Assembly: GCA_013792075.1 (NCBI GenBank)
Contig: VMSR01000305.1
Span: forward strand, 1-41,430
DNA from: Desulfobacula sp.
Lineage (GTDB): Bacteria > Desulfobacterota > Desulfobacteria > Desulfobacterales > Desulfobacteraceae
Direction: 5' to 3'
Length of the DNA stretch: 41,430 nucleotides
Positions 1-8,407 of this stretch are shown here, piece after piece. Position 1 is the first letter of the stretch; each line of letters begins with the position of its first letter. The notes under the pieces are model-generated. The model saw nothing but the letters and a program-made list of their open reading frames with translations, did no database searches and was not told the DNA's origin. A program made the translations under genes and the position numbers.

Positions 1-32
1 CAACAATTTATGATACAAAAGAGGCCGGATCT

Positions 33-1829
33 ATGAGTCCTCCCTATGCCATCATGTATACGCCATTGACATTTGAGCTCATGGACCTTGTCGGCAAAAA
101 TTTTTCTATGGCCGATCTTCTGACCCATCTTTCCGGAAAAGACGCCCGTGGCCTCACCCGGAAAACCTATCTGGAATACCTTGATTTTGATCCTGAAAAG
201 GAAAGGATCGGACTTCCGGAACTCATCGGGTTTGACAATTATTCAAGCTATTATATTGCCAACCAGATCGCCAGGGCCGATTCCCGGATAAAGGTGATCA
301 TCGCAGACGGCAGGCGGCGCAAGTTAAGGGAGATCATCAAAAATAAAGGCCAGAAACCGGCCGCTGTTTTTATCACCGCCATCAGCTCAACCTTCCCAAC
401 GGCGGTTGCCGCTGCCCTGGCCCTGAACCATGCCCGGATTCCGGTGGTCATCGGCGGCATTCATGTCTCCTGTAGTCCGGATGATGTCAACACCTTTATG
501 CGGAAAAATGTCCCCTATCCTGAGTTGATCACCCAGGTCAGAGGACCCGGTGACTATCAGGTCATTACCCGGATCATGGACGATTTAACGAACCATCACC
601 TGCAGGCCGAATATCTGGGGTCAACCCCTTTGGAAAACGGGGTCTGGGGCAGTCCCCGGGTTGAGTCCCTGCCGGACATCCCTCTTGGGTTTCTGAAAGG
701 TCTACCCCTTTTGGGAAATTACCTGTCCAGGAAGGCAAGGCTCCAAGTGACAACCCCCTATATGGGGTGTCCCTATTCCTGCAGCTTCTGCTCAATTTCA
801 GCACTTCCGGGAATTCAGAAACGGTTTACCGCAAGATCCCCTGAAGATTTTGTTGAGGAAATCCTTTCCCATCAAAGGACAGGCCATGTTCTCAAAAGCC
901 GGTTTTACATTTTTCTGCCCGATAACATGCTTTTTGGCAAAAAAAAACTGGAAGTACTTCTGGATTATATGATCCAAAAAAAGGTCAAGATCAATTACGG
1001 GGTTCAAATCTCCGTCGAGGTGGCGGACACTCCACGGATACTTGAAAAACTGCGCCTGTCCGGCGCCTCCTTTTTGTTTGTCGGATTTGAGTCCCTTGAT
1101 ATCAGAGACCTGGAGCTGATGGATAAACATGCGGCCAAATTTATCAGAAAAAGCGGCCTTTCCGTCGAGGCCTTTTATGCAGAAAAAATAAAAATCCTTC
1201 AAGGCTATGGATTTGTTGTTCATGGCGCCTTCATGTTCGGACTTCCTTTTAATTATTTTAACTCCCTCCAGGATAATTCAGGGACAAAAATCGCCGAGTT
1301 CTGCAACAAAAATAAGATTGGAATCCAGGCCACCTGCCTCAATGACCTTCCGGGGTCGAAAAATTTTACGGACAGCCAGGCAGCGGGGACCTTTATGTAT
1401 GGAAGGCAGGGGACAATGGATTATTTTTTTTCCCTGTGCAGCTCAGACCTTATTGAGACCAACAGGCCCATGCCCGATGCTTTATACAAAAGCCCCCTTT
1501 TGGCAACCTATATGGCCTATGCTGCCACCCAAGGGGCGGGCCGGTTCAGAAAAATTCTCACATCCGCTGTCTTCAGCGGGGTCATGGCATGGAAAGCCCC
1601 GACTATCAACGGCAGAACAAACCTGAAACAACGGCTCCTGGACGTGCTTTGTGCAGTCTGCCCCCTTCTGACAGCCAGGGTTTATAAGGCTCAGATTGAA
1701 GGGGTCGTGTTTTCCTGCAACGGCCGGAGGGGGTTGTTTGAAAGATTGTATGCCCGGGAAAAAGATCCCTTTGTTCTCAGAACCTTTAAATCCTTTATCT
1801 GTGAAAAAAGCCCTTCACATAGGCCCTAA
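33..1829 (+). CDS. B12-binding-like / radical SAM protein, copy A
   Basis: A 598-residue radical-SAM protein of the type that carries a cobalamin-binding-like N-terminal region. The 4Fe-4S motif CxxxCxxC is C246, C250 and C253 in the context GCPYSCSFCSIS. The region before it (about 75-200) has the alternating strand/helix pattern and glycine-rich VVIGGIH segment of a B12-binding Rossmann fold, but I see no DxHxxG cobalt-ligand motif, so base-off/His-on B12 binding is not shown. Length and order fit the family of methylases and cyclases (COG1032-like). The substrate is unknown. It is homologous over its whole length to the gene at 1795-3579, whose 3' end it overlaps by 35 bp tail to tail. No promoter could be judged because only 32 bases precede it. 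An AGAGG about 10 bases before the ATG is a weak ribosome binding site. Family assignment is firm; function is not known. Confidence 0.88.
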   Translation: MSPPYAIMYTPLTFELMDLVGKNFSMADLLTHLSGKDARGLTRKTYLEYLDFDPEKERIGLPELIGFDNYSSYYIANQIARADSRIKVIIADGRRRKLREIIKNKGQKPAAVFITAISSTFPTAVAAALALNHARIPVVIGGIHVSCSPDDVNTFMRKNVPYPELITQVRGPGDYQVITRIMDDLTNHHLQAEYLGSTPLENGVWGSPRVESLPDIPLGFLKGLPLLGNYLSRKARLQVTTPYMGCPYSCSFCSISALPGIQKRFTARSPEDFVEEILSHQRTGHVLKSRFYIFLPDNMLFGKKKLEVLLDYMIQKKVKINYGVQISVEVADTPRILEKLRLSGASFLFVGFESLDIRDLELMDKHAAKFIRKSGLSVEAFYAEKIKILQGYGFVVHGAFMFGLPFNYFNSLQDNSGTKIAEFCNKNKIGIQATCLNDLPGSKNFTDSQAAGTFMYGRQGTMDYFFSLCSSDLIETNRPMPDALYKSPLLATYMAYAATQGAGRFRKILTSAVFSGVMAWKAPTINGRTNLKQRLLDVLCAVCPLLTARVYKAQIEGVVFSCNGRRGLFERLYAREKDPFVLRTFKSFICEKSPSHRP

Positions 1830-3579
1830 ACTCTTTTTTAATGGCCGGGTCCTTTTCCATGTCATACAATCGTTCAAAGGAACCCCTGGCATGGGGGGTG
1901 GAAGACAGCACCATTTCCGCATGGTCTTTGTAGAGACTGACCAGAAGGGGCACGGTAAATCCCACCAGGGCGTCGTTCAATCTTGTCATAAAAGAACGTC
2001 TGCCGTTGGCCGTTGGATACAAAAAACTTTTTGCCATCATGTAAAATGCGTTTTTAAAGGTGTGCCGTGTTTGTCCGACATGGTTGATGGTCTCAAATGC
2101 CATGTGCAGCAGAACAAGGGGGCTTTTTTTCACAGACGCATTGGGGATTCGGTTGCCTTCGGTCAAATCACAGACAACAAGGGCAATCAGATAATCCATG
2201 GTGCCGTTTTTGCCGAACAGATAGGTCTTGTTTTTCTGGGTTGCTATAAAATCCCTGGACCCCGGAAGATCGGACAGGGGCGTAGCCTGTACCCCGATAT
2301 GGTGTTCCACACAAAACCGCCCGTAATCATGGCCAGTGTTGTCATGGATGGAATTAAAATAGTCATGGGGAAGCCCCAGGATAAATGATCCGTGGATGGT
2401 CATCCCATGGCGCTGAATTTTCTTGATGCGCTCGGAATAATAGTCGGCCACACTTTTACCGCTCGCCTCAATATCCTTGGCCACATTTTTCCCGATCAGC
2501 TTCAGGTCTCTCAGGTCCAGGGACTCGAACCCGATAAACAGGTGGGAGGCACCGGAAAGGCGCATTTTTTTCAACAGCCGGTCATTGTCCGCCACCTCAA
2601 TGGAAACCTGGACCATATAGTTTATTTTTGTTTTCCGGGCCAGCAGCAGGTCCAGTAGCGCTTCCAGGTGCTTACCGCCTATAATAATATTATCTGCCAA
2701 AAAGAAAAAAGGCCGGGTTTTCAGGTTTATCCCCTGCCGTTGGATATGGTCTATCTCGTTAATAATGTCTTCCGGGGTTCGTATGGTAAACTGCCGAAGA
2801 TCTCTGGGCAGGCTGGAAATGGAACAAAAACTGCAGGAATAGGGGCATCCCAGATAGGGGGCTGTGGGGTTCACCCGGATTTTGTCTGCCAGGATATTAC
2901 CGACAAGGGGCAGGCGCCGCAACCGATTCATCTTCATGGGCGGCATAAATTCAATGTTTTCATGCCCCCAGACCCTGTCCTCGACCATTTTATAGCCGGT
3001 ATAGGAAGGCTTCAGGGTGCCCTTGTTTAAATCTTTGATCACCCGCCCCATCACATCCGTGTCAGCCCCGCCCCGGACATGACAAACAAGTTTTGGATTC
3101 GGTACCTGCTGTTTGATAAACAGATCCACATCCTGAGGGCTTGACGAGACATGGATGCCCCCCAGCACCACCGGAATTCTGCCATGATTCAAGGCGATAC
3201 TGGTGCAGACGGCCGTTGGGAAATTTGAACTCATGGACGAAATAAACACACCGGCCGGTTTTCCGTTTTTCAGGATAATATCCTTGAGTCCGGTCCGAAT
3301 GCCGTCGGACAGAATCACCCGTGCCTTTGGAGCAAATTTTGCCACCTGATTGGCCACATAAATGATGGCGTAGCTTTCGATGGCAAAGGTCTCCACCATT
3401 CCCAACTTTTCTTTTCTCTTGTCAAACTCAAGATACTCCAGATAATTGCCCCGGTTCAATTTTGCGGTGTTTTTGTTGGTAATATCGGATAATAGATCCA
3501 GGGGGGTTTTACAGTTACCAATGCTTTCCATCAGATTGTATGTCACCGGATTATAAACGATATAATATCTGTTTCCCAT
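1795..3579 (-). CDS. B12-binding-like / radical SAM protein, copy B
   Basis: Second radical-SAM protein, 594 residues when started at the ATG at 3579. An upstream in-frame ATG at 3606 would add nine residues, but the 3579 start aligns with the start of copy A and has AAGGGTG just upstream. The iron-sulfur motif is C245, C249 and C252 (GCPYSCSFCSIS, nearly identical to copy A). Blocks such as HVRGG, RVWGH, GNIL and the SGASHLFIGFESLDLRDL stretch align with copy A from end to end, so the two are paralogues. As in copy A the N-terminal part resembles a B12-binding domain without a visible DxHxxG motif. The convergent arrangement with a 35 bp coding overlap is unusual for a pair of duplicates. 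Substrate and pathway are unknown. Confidence 0.88.
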   Translation of the reverse strand: MGNRYYIVYNPVTYNLMESIGNCKTPLDLLSDITNKNTAKLNRGNYLEYLEFDKRKEKLGMVETFAIESYAIIYVANQVAKFAPKARVILSDGIRTGLKDIILKNGKPAGVFISSMSSNFPTAVCTSIALNHGRIPVVLGGIHVSSSPQDVDLFIKQQVPNPKLVCHVRGGADTDVMGRVIKDLNKGTLKPSYTGYKMVEDRVWGHENIEFMPPMKMNRLRRLPLVGNILADKIRVNPTAPYLGCPYSCSFCSISSLPRDLRQFTIRTPEDIINEIDHIQRQGINLKTRPFFFLADNIIIGGKHLEALLDLLLARKTKINYMVQVSIEVADNDRLLKKMRLSGASHLFIGFESLDLRDLKLIGKNVAKDIEASGKSVADYYSERIKKIQRHGMTIHGSFILGLPHDYFNSIHDNTGHDYGRFCVEHHIGVQATPLSDLPGSRDFIATQKNKTYLFGKNGTMDYLIALVVCDLTEGNRIPNASVKKSPLVLLHMAFETINHVGQTRHTFKNAFYMMAKSFLYPTANGRRSFMTRLNDALVGFTVPLLVSLYKDHAEMVLSSTPHARGSFERLYDMEKDPAIKKEFRAYVKGFFHR

Positions 3580-3588
3580 AACCGCACC

Positions 3589-3617
3589 CTTAGAAACGCA
3601 CCCCAACGCCGTGTCAA
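3589..3617 (-). promoter_or_regulatory. Possible sigma70 promoter of radical SAM copy B
   Basis: On the minus strand TTGACA (3612-3617), a 17-base spacer and TCTAAG (3589-3594). The predicted start site falls only a few bases before the ATG at 3579, giving a very short or leaderless message, and it would exclude the upstream ATG at 3606. The -10 box matches consensus at four of six positions, so this is tentative. Confidence 0.35.
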
Positions 3618-3695
3618 TTGAATTGCCAAAACCCCATCACCCGTAGGAACCCTACTAAACCCCATAATACGGTCAAGGTCAACTATTTTTGTTGC

Positions 3696-3725
3696 TTGAC
3701 AGAAAACCAATGACCACAGTATAAA
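3696..3725 (+). promoter_or_regulatory. Sigma70-type promoter of the molybdenum hydroxylase operon
   Basis: TTGACA at 3696-3701, 18-base spacer, TATAAA at 3720-3725. The start site would fall at about 3731-3733, which is the ATG of the next gene, and no Shine-Dalgarno sequence precedes that ATG. A leaderless transcript is therefore suggested. Confidence 0.55.
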
Positions 3726-3732
3726 ATCATCC

Positions 3733-6048
3733 ATGAAAACACTCTCTTTCATTGAGGATATCGGCCGACGATCTCCCCGTTTTGATGCCCCGGACAAGGC
3801 AAGGGGAAAAGAGAAATTTGCCTCGGACCTATATCCTGAAAACCTGCTCTGGGCGGGTGCGCTTAGGGCCGGGATTCCCCATGGAGAAATCCGGTCCATC
3901 ATAGTTGACCGGGCCCTTTCAATGGCCGGCGTCCATGCCGTGCTCACCCGAAAGGATGTGCCCGGCCCCAACCGCCAGGGATTTGTTTATTGGGACATGC
4001 CGGTTCTCTGCGGAAAAAAGGTGCGCCATGCAGGGGATGCTGTGGCCCTGGTCATCGCCGAAACCCGGGAGATCCTGGCCAAGGCCCTGGAATCCATACA
4101 AGTGGATATATCGCCGCTTCCCGTTGTCGACTCCATTGACGCCGCCCTGTCAGACCAGGCACCCAAGGTCCACGACCTTACCACCGGCAACCTCCTCAAG
4201 GCAGCCACCATCACCAAGGGCGACCCCGCTGTCCTGGCAACCTGCGATATCCTACTTGAAGAATATTTTTCCACCCCGGTCCAGGAGCACGCCTATCTTG
4301 AGACGGAAAACGGAGTGGCCCGGCTGGACAAGGAGGGTATCCTTCATCTCATTGTCTCCACCCAGGCCCCCTTCCGGGACCGCCTGGAAATTGCCCGGGC
4401 CCTGGGCCTGGATCCTGGCAAAATCCACATCACGGCTCCCTATCTTGGGGGCGGGTTCGGCGGCAAGGATGGGGCCACCGTGCAATGCCTGCTGGCCCTG
4501 GCAGCCCTGCATGCCAAGGGCAGGCCCGTGAAAATGTGGTGGGACCGGGAAGAAAGCATGGTGGCCGGGTATAAACGCCATGCCGCCCGCATGCACTATT
4601 GCCTGGGGGCGAAAAAAGACGGGGAACTGGTTGCCCTGAAATGTGAAATAGACTACGACACCGGCGCCTATGCCCATCTGGGTGTGGAAATCATGGCCCT
4701 GGGACTTGAACATGCCGCAGGGCCCTACCGCATCCCCAACATGGAAGCAAAAGGGCGGTGCATTTATACCAACAACCCTATTGCCGGCGCCTTCCGGGGG
4801 TTCGGCGTGGCCCAGGTCAGCTTTGCCTTTGAGGGCATGATGGACCGCCTGGCACTAAAACTGAACATGGACCCCCTGGCACTGCGGCGCAAAAACGCCT
4901 TGATCCGGGGAGACAAAAATTGCGCCGACATCACCATGACCCATTCCACGGGCATGGCAGAATGTTTGTTGCGCCTGGCGGACCACTATTTGTGGACCGA
5001 CAGGGGAAAATGGGTCGCGGCTGCTCCCCGGTTTAAGCGCAGGGGCGTGGGCATATCCGCTGTTTTCAACGGTATGGGCTATGGCCATGGCCTGCCCGAC
5101 TATGCTGTGGCCAAGGTAAGGCTTACCCAATCGGGCACCATCCGGGTGTACAACGGGGTCAGCGACATGGGCCAGGGCAATGCATCCACCTTTGTCCAGA
5201 TGGCCGTAGAAATTCTCTGCCAGGACCGGGAGAACATGGAACTGGTCCAGCCGGACACGGACCGCACCCACCCGTCGGGATCATCTTCCGCCGGGCGCAC
5301 CACCTATACCTATGGCAACGCCCTGATAAAGGCCTGCACCGCCCTTCGGGACAAGCTTTGCAACCGGGCAGCCCTCATGCTGCTCATGGATGATGCCAGG
5401 GGGTTTGCCATGGTGCCCGGCGCCGTCCGCCATCTGGCAACGGGCAAAGAGATCTCCCTGGCAGCCCTGGCAGCCATTATGCACCCCGAAGACCGGCTTT
5501 GCGTGGCCGACCACCTCATGGTCACCACCCCGGAAATGCCACAGGGGGGAGAGGCATTTTCCCTGGGCTTCCCCCATTTGATCTATCCTTTTGCCGCCCA
5601 TCTGGCCCGGGTGGAAGTGGATGAACTCACCGGTGGGGTTTGTGTAAAAGATTATTTGGCCTTTACCGACGGCGGACGGGTGCTCAACCCCCAGACCTTT
5701 GAGCAGCAGGTCCAGGGCGCCGTTGCCCAGGGAATCGGTTATGCCTTGTGCGAAGCGGTTCAAACCACCCAATCACTGATTTCCACCCGGGATTTGTCCA
5801 CCTATATCCTGCCCACATCCCTGGACCTGCCCGATATCCAGAGCCATTGCGTGGAAACCATAGAGCACTCCGGCCCCTTTGGAATGAAGGGCATTGGAGA
5901 AGTGGGCCTCAACGGACCCTTGCCGGCCATTGGTTCGGCCCTGATCCATGCAGGACTGCCCATGAATCGTGCCCCCTTCACCCCGGAACGGATACTGGCA
6001 GCATTGCAGGGACAAGCAGACAAAAAAAAGGAACCCCCATGCAGATAA
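3733..6048 (+). CDS. Molybdenum hydroxylase large (Mo-cofactor) subunit, xanthine dehydrogenase family
   Basis: A 771-residue molybdopterin-binding subunit of the xanthine dehydrogenase / aldehyde oxidoreductase family, which hydroxylates carbon with water or, in the 4-hydroxybenzoyl-CoA reductase branch, removes a hydroxyl. The N-terminal domain starts with the usual IGRRSPRFDAPDKARGKEKF block at 10-29. Cofactor-binding blocks are GGGFGGKDG at 239-247, AFRGFG at 353-358 and DMGQGN at 478-483; the catalytic glutamate is E723 in GIGEVGLNG. Length is normal for the family. The three subunits are in the order Mo, Fe-S, FAD and overlap, so they form one enzyme, very likely cytoplasmic. The FAD subunit lacks the extra iron-sulfur insertion of 4-hydroxybenzoyl-CoA reductase, so that identity is not supported. 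The substrate cannot be read from sequence; the crotonases and acyl-CoA synthetase downstream hint at a cyclic or aromatic acid or a CoA thioester. Confidence 0.9.
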   Translation: MKTLSFIEDIGRRSPRFDAPDKARGKEKFASDLYPENLLWAGALRAGIPHGEIRSIIVDRALSMAGVHAVLTRKDVPGPNRQGFVYWDMPVLCGKKVRHAGDAVALVIAETREILAKALESIQVDISPLPVVDSIDAALSDQAPKVHDLTTGNLLKAATITKGDPAVLATCDILLEEYFSTPVQEHAYLETENGVARLDKEGILHLIVSTQAPFRDRLEIARALGLDPGKIHITAPYLGGGFGGKDGATVQCLLALAALHAKGRPVKMWWDREESMVAGYKRHAARMHYCLGAKKDGELVALKCEIDYDTGAYAHLGVEIMALGLEHAAGPYRIPNMEAKGRCIYTNNPIAGAFRGFGVAQVSFAFEGMMDRLALKLNMDPLALRRKNALIRGDKNCADITMTHSTGMAECLLRLADHYLWTDRGKWVAAAPRFKRRGVGISAVFNGMGYGHGLPDYAVAKVRLTQSGTIRVYNGVSDMGQGNASTFVQMAVEILCQDRENMELVQPDTDRTHPSGSSSAGRTTYTYGNALIKACTALRDKLCNRAALMLLMDDARGFAMVPGAVRHLATGKEISLAALAAIMHPEDRLCVADHLMVTTPEMPQGGEAFSLGFPHLIYPFAAHLARVEVDELTGGVCVKDYLAFTDGGRVLNPQTFEQQVQGAVAQGIGYALCEAVQTTQSLISTRDLSTYILPTSLDLPDIQSHCVETIEHSGPFGMKGIGEVGLNGPLPAIGSALIHAGLPMNRAPFTPERILAALQGQADKKKEPPCR

Positions 6049-6518
6049 AATTTACGCTCAACCACCAGCCCGTTACCCTGGAGGCAGACCCTTCCATGCG
6101 GGCCATTGACCTGCTCCGGGAACACTGCGGCCTGACCGGGCCCAAGGAAGGCTGCAGCACGGGAGAATGCGGGGCCTGCGCCGTGTGGATCAATGGTGTG
6201 ACCCGTCTGTCCTGCCTCATGCTGGCAGCCCAGCTCCAGGGCCAGAGCGTTGTCACCGTAGAAGGGGTGAACCCGGATTCCCCTGACACCCTGCATCCGG
6301 TCCAGGAGGCCTTTGTCAATTGCGGGGCGGTGCAATGCGGCTATTGCACCCCGGGCATGATCATGACCGCCGCCCAATTGCTGGCCTGTGAACGAACCCC
6401 CAGCCGGGAGCGCATCAGGGAGGCCATCTCGGGCAATCTCTGCCGGTGCACAGGCTACCACAAGATCGTGGATGCCGTTGAAGCAGCGGCACAGGCCATG
6501 GACAGGGAAATATCATGA
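6039..6518 (+). CDS. Molybdenum hydroxylase small subunit, two [2Fe-2S] clusters
   Basis: A 159-residue electron-transfer subunit. The first (plant ferredoxin type) cluster is bound by C39, C44, C47 and C59; the second (all-helical domain) by C100, C103, C135 and C137 in CGYC and CRCTGY. All eight cysteines are present and the length is typical. The ATG at 6039 overlaps the end of the large subunit by 10 bases. A longer frame extends upstream but lies inside the large-subunit gene and shows no family similarity, so the 6039 start is preferred. It carries electrons from the molybdenum site in the large subunit to the FAD subunit that follows. Confidence 0.93.
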   Translation: MQIKFTLNHQPVTLEADPSMRAIDLLREHCGLTGPKEGCSTGECGACAVWINGVTRLSCLMLAAQLQGQSVVTVEGVNPDSPDTLHPVQEAFVNCGAVQCGYCTPGMIMTAAQLLACERTPSRERIREAISGNLCRCTGYHKIVDAVEAAAQAMDREIS

Positions 6519-7345
6519 AGGTACACCTCCCCGAATCCCTTGACGCCCTGTGGGACCTGCTGGATCAGCATCCCCAGGCCGGAATCATGGCCGGGGGAAC
6601 CGACCTGCTGGTGAGTTTGCGCGCCGGTAAACAACACCTGCCAACTGTTATCTGCCTGGAACGGCTTGCCCCACTTCAGACCATTGAACCCTTGGACCAG
6701 ACCCTTAGGATAGGGGCTGGGGTAACACTGACCCGGATTCTGGAAAACAGCCTTGTTCACACACACCTGCCCCTTCTCCACAAATCCGTGGCCAGCCTGG
6801 GCTCTCCCCTTGTCCGCAACATGGCCACCCTGGGCGGCAATATCTGCACCGCCTCTCCGGCCGGAGATACCCTGCCGGCCCTGTATGTTCTGGGGGCCAA
6901 GCTTTCCCTTGCCTCTGCCAAGGGACGGCGTATCCTCCCATTGGAATCCTTTATCCAGGGCCCGGGAAAAACTGCATTGGCAAAGGGGGAAATTCTGGAT
7001 AGCGTCATCATTCCTTTTCCAGCAGGCTTTGGGGTTCAGCATTTTGAAAAACTGGGCCAGCGAAATGCCCTGGCCATTTCCGTGGTCAGTTTTGCAGCCC
7101 TGATCCGAACCCAGGACAACCTGGTCCAAAGGGCACGGTTTGCCTGGGGCAGTGTGGGCCCGACCATTGTGCGCAGCCCCCAAGCCGAAAAGGCCCTGGA
7201 GGGCAACCCGCTTAGCCTGGAAGCCCTTCTCCGGGTTGCCGATCTGGCAAGGGCTGCCGTGGAGCCCATAACCGATGTCCGGGCAAGTGCAGACTATCGC
7301 CGCCGGGTGGCGGGCAATATGGTCCTGCGCCTGGCCGCCCTGTAA
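6515..7345 (+). CDS. Molybdenum hydroxylase FAD-binding subunit
   Basis: A 276-residue FAD subunit (CoxM / XdhB-like). The FAD pyrophosphate loops are AGGTDLL at 26-32 and RNMATLGGNICTASPAGD at 101-118, followed by a CO-dehydrogenase-flavoprotein C-terminal domain ending near VAGNMVLRLAAL. The ATG overlaps the small-subunit stop as ATGA. There is no inserted four-cysteine segment such as HcrB of 4-hydroxybenzoyl-CoA reductase carries, so electrons probably leave to NAD(P) or another soluble acceptor. About 68 bases separate it from the next gene. Confidence 0.92.
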   Translation: MKVHLPESLDALWDLLDQHPQAGIMAGGTDLLVSLRAGKQHLPTVICLERLAPLQTIEPLDQTLRIGAGVTLTRILENSLVHTHLPLLHKSVASLGSPLVRNMATLGGNICTASPAGDTLPALYVLGAKLSLASAKGRRILPLESFIQGPGKTALAKGEILDSVIIPFPAGFGVQHFEKLGQRNALAISVVSFAALIRTQDNLVQRARFAWGSVGPTIVRSPQAEKALEGNPLSLEALLRVADLARAAVEPITDVRASADYRRRVAGNMVLRLAAL

Positions 7346-7413
7346 CCTCCCGGCAAGGACAACTTGAGAATGACCGATTAAATGATGATCAATCCCAATA
7401 AGAAGGAGGTATC

Positions 7414-8196
7414 ATGACAAAATTTGAAACCGTTATCGTTGAAACAAGTGACACCCATGTGGGAACCCTGACCCTGAACCGTCCGGAAAGTTTAAACACC
7501 TTTAACAGTCAAATGGCAGCCGAGCTGGACCAGGCATTGGGGGAACTGGATGCCGACCCCAAGGTGCGGGTTATTCTCCTGAAGGGAGCCGGCCGTGCCT
7601 TTTGTGCCGGCATTGATGTCAAAGAACTGGCCGGGAAAACCGCCATTGAATACCGGGAGTGGATCGGCAGAATGGAGAGGCCTCTTGTGCATGTTTCAAA
7701 CATGAAAACCCCTGTTATTGCACAGCTAAACGGTTTCGCCGCTGCCAACGGCATGGGCCTGATTGCCGCCTGCGACCTGGTCATTGCCGCGGACACCTCC
7801 CGCATGGGCCTTACCGCTATCAATGTGGGGTTAAATTGTGTGGGTCCTGTTATTCCCGTTGCCCGTTGCGTGGGCCGGAAAAAGGCATTGGAACTTTTGC
7901 TTTACGGACGACTGATCAAGGCCCCCGAAGCCCTGGCCCTGGGGCTGATCAATAAAATTGTTCCCAAAGATGACCTTGACACCCAGGCCCTTGCCTGGGC
8001 GGAAGAACTGGCACAAAAAAGTCCCATTGCCGTCCAGATTGCCAAAACTGCGTTTTACGCCTCCGAAGACATGAATTATACAGCCCAATTTGATTATATG
8101 AATGAGGCATTTGCAAGGCTTTGCACCACGGACGACGCAAAGGAAGGCGTTGCCGCATTTTTTGAAAAACGGAACCCAATATGGCAGGAAAAATAA
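7414..8196 (+). CDS. Crotonase-fold protein lacking both hydratase glutamates
   Basis: A 260-residue member of the enoyl-CoA hydratase/isomerase superfamily. The oxyanion-hole blocks are present: GAGRAFCAGIDVKEL around 58-72 and NGFAAANGMGLIAACDL around 106-122. The two positions that hold the catalytic glutamates in classical hydratases (the GGGCEL and PEI motifs) are G115 and A135 here. It is therefore unlikely to be an ordinary hydratase; isomerase, thioesterase, dehalogenase, decarboxylase or ring-opening chemistry on a CoA thioester are alternatives known in the superfamily. A strong ribosome binding site (AAGGAGG) precedes the ATG. It follows the molybdenum hydroxylase genes on the same strand and shares their GC-rich codon use, so it probably acts on the same pathway. 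Confidence 0.88.
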   Translation: MTKFETVIVETSDTHVGTLTLNRPESLNTFNSQMAAELDQALGELDADPKVRVILLKGAGRAFCAGIDVKELAGKTAIEYREWIGRMERPLVHVSNMKTPVIAQLNGFAAANGMGLIAACDLVIAADTSRMGLTAINVGLNCVGPVIPVARCVGRKKALELLLYGRLIKAPEALALGLINKIVPKDDLDTQALAWAEELAQKSPIAVQIAKTAFYASEDMNYTAQFDYMNEAFARLCTTDDAKEGVAAFFEKRNPIWQEK

Positions 8197-8206
8197 AACA
8201 TTTCCC

Positions 8207-8231
8207 TGATCCTTGTTGGACAACAAGAATC
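8207..8231 (+). terminator. Possible weak hairpin after the first crotonase
   Basis: CTTGTTG (8212-8218) and CAACAAG (8221-8227) form a 7-bp stem with a two-base loop, flanked by TGAT/ATCA that could extend it. No clear T-tract follows, so termination is uncertain. Confidence 0.25.
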
Positions 8232-8277
8232 ATTCCTTGCACTCACTTCCTAAAAACGTTAAGTATGGAAAAGAAAC

Positions 8278-8378
8278 TTGACAAAAACCGCTAGGGTTCT
8301 TTTTTTAAAACTCTAAATTTCAAAAATATCATGAAGAATCCAGACTGCCAATCGGGCAATTTTCGAATTTGCCATTGG
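8278..8378 (+). promoter_or_regulatory. Possible promoter and imperfect palindrome before the second crotonase
   Basis: TTGACA at 8278-8283 is followed by a T/A-rich stretch that gives only a poor -10 box. Further down, CCAAT (8348-8352) and ATTGG (8374-8378) flank GGCAA (8355-8359) and TTGCC (8369-8373), an imperfect inverted repeat of about 31 bp. It could be an operator or a leader hairpin. Together with the 210 bp gap this suggests that the genes from 8408 onward have their own promoter. Confidence 0.35.
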
Positions 8379-8407
8379 TCAACTCCTTTCATAAAGAGGT
8401 GAATCCC

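Noticed and set aside
1696-2388. 230-codon frame on the plus strand opposite radical SAM copy B
   Set aside because: It is the shadow of a well-conserved gene on the other strand and of the end of copy A; histidine- and glycine-rich composition without any motif.
3733-7345. Identification as 4-hydroxybenzoyl-CoA reductase (HcrABC)
   Set aside because: The FAD subunit has only 276 residues and lacks the extra iron-sulfur insertion of HcrB, so the specific name is not justified.
8211-8236. Sigma54 promoter (TTGGAC ... TTGCAC) before the second crotonase
   Set aside because: The distance between the GG and GC elements is far longer than the fixed spacing required for sigma54.
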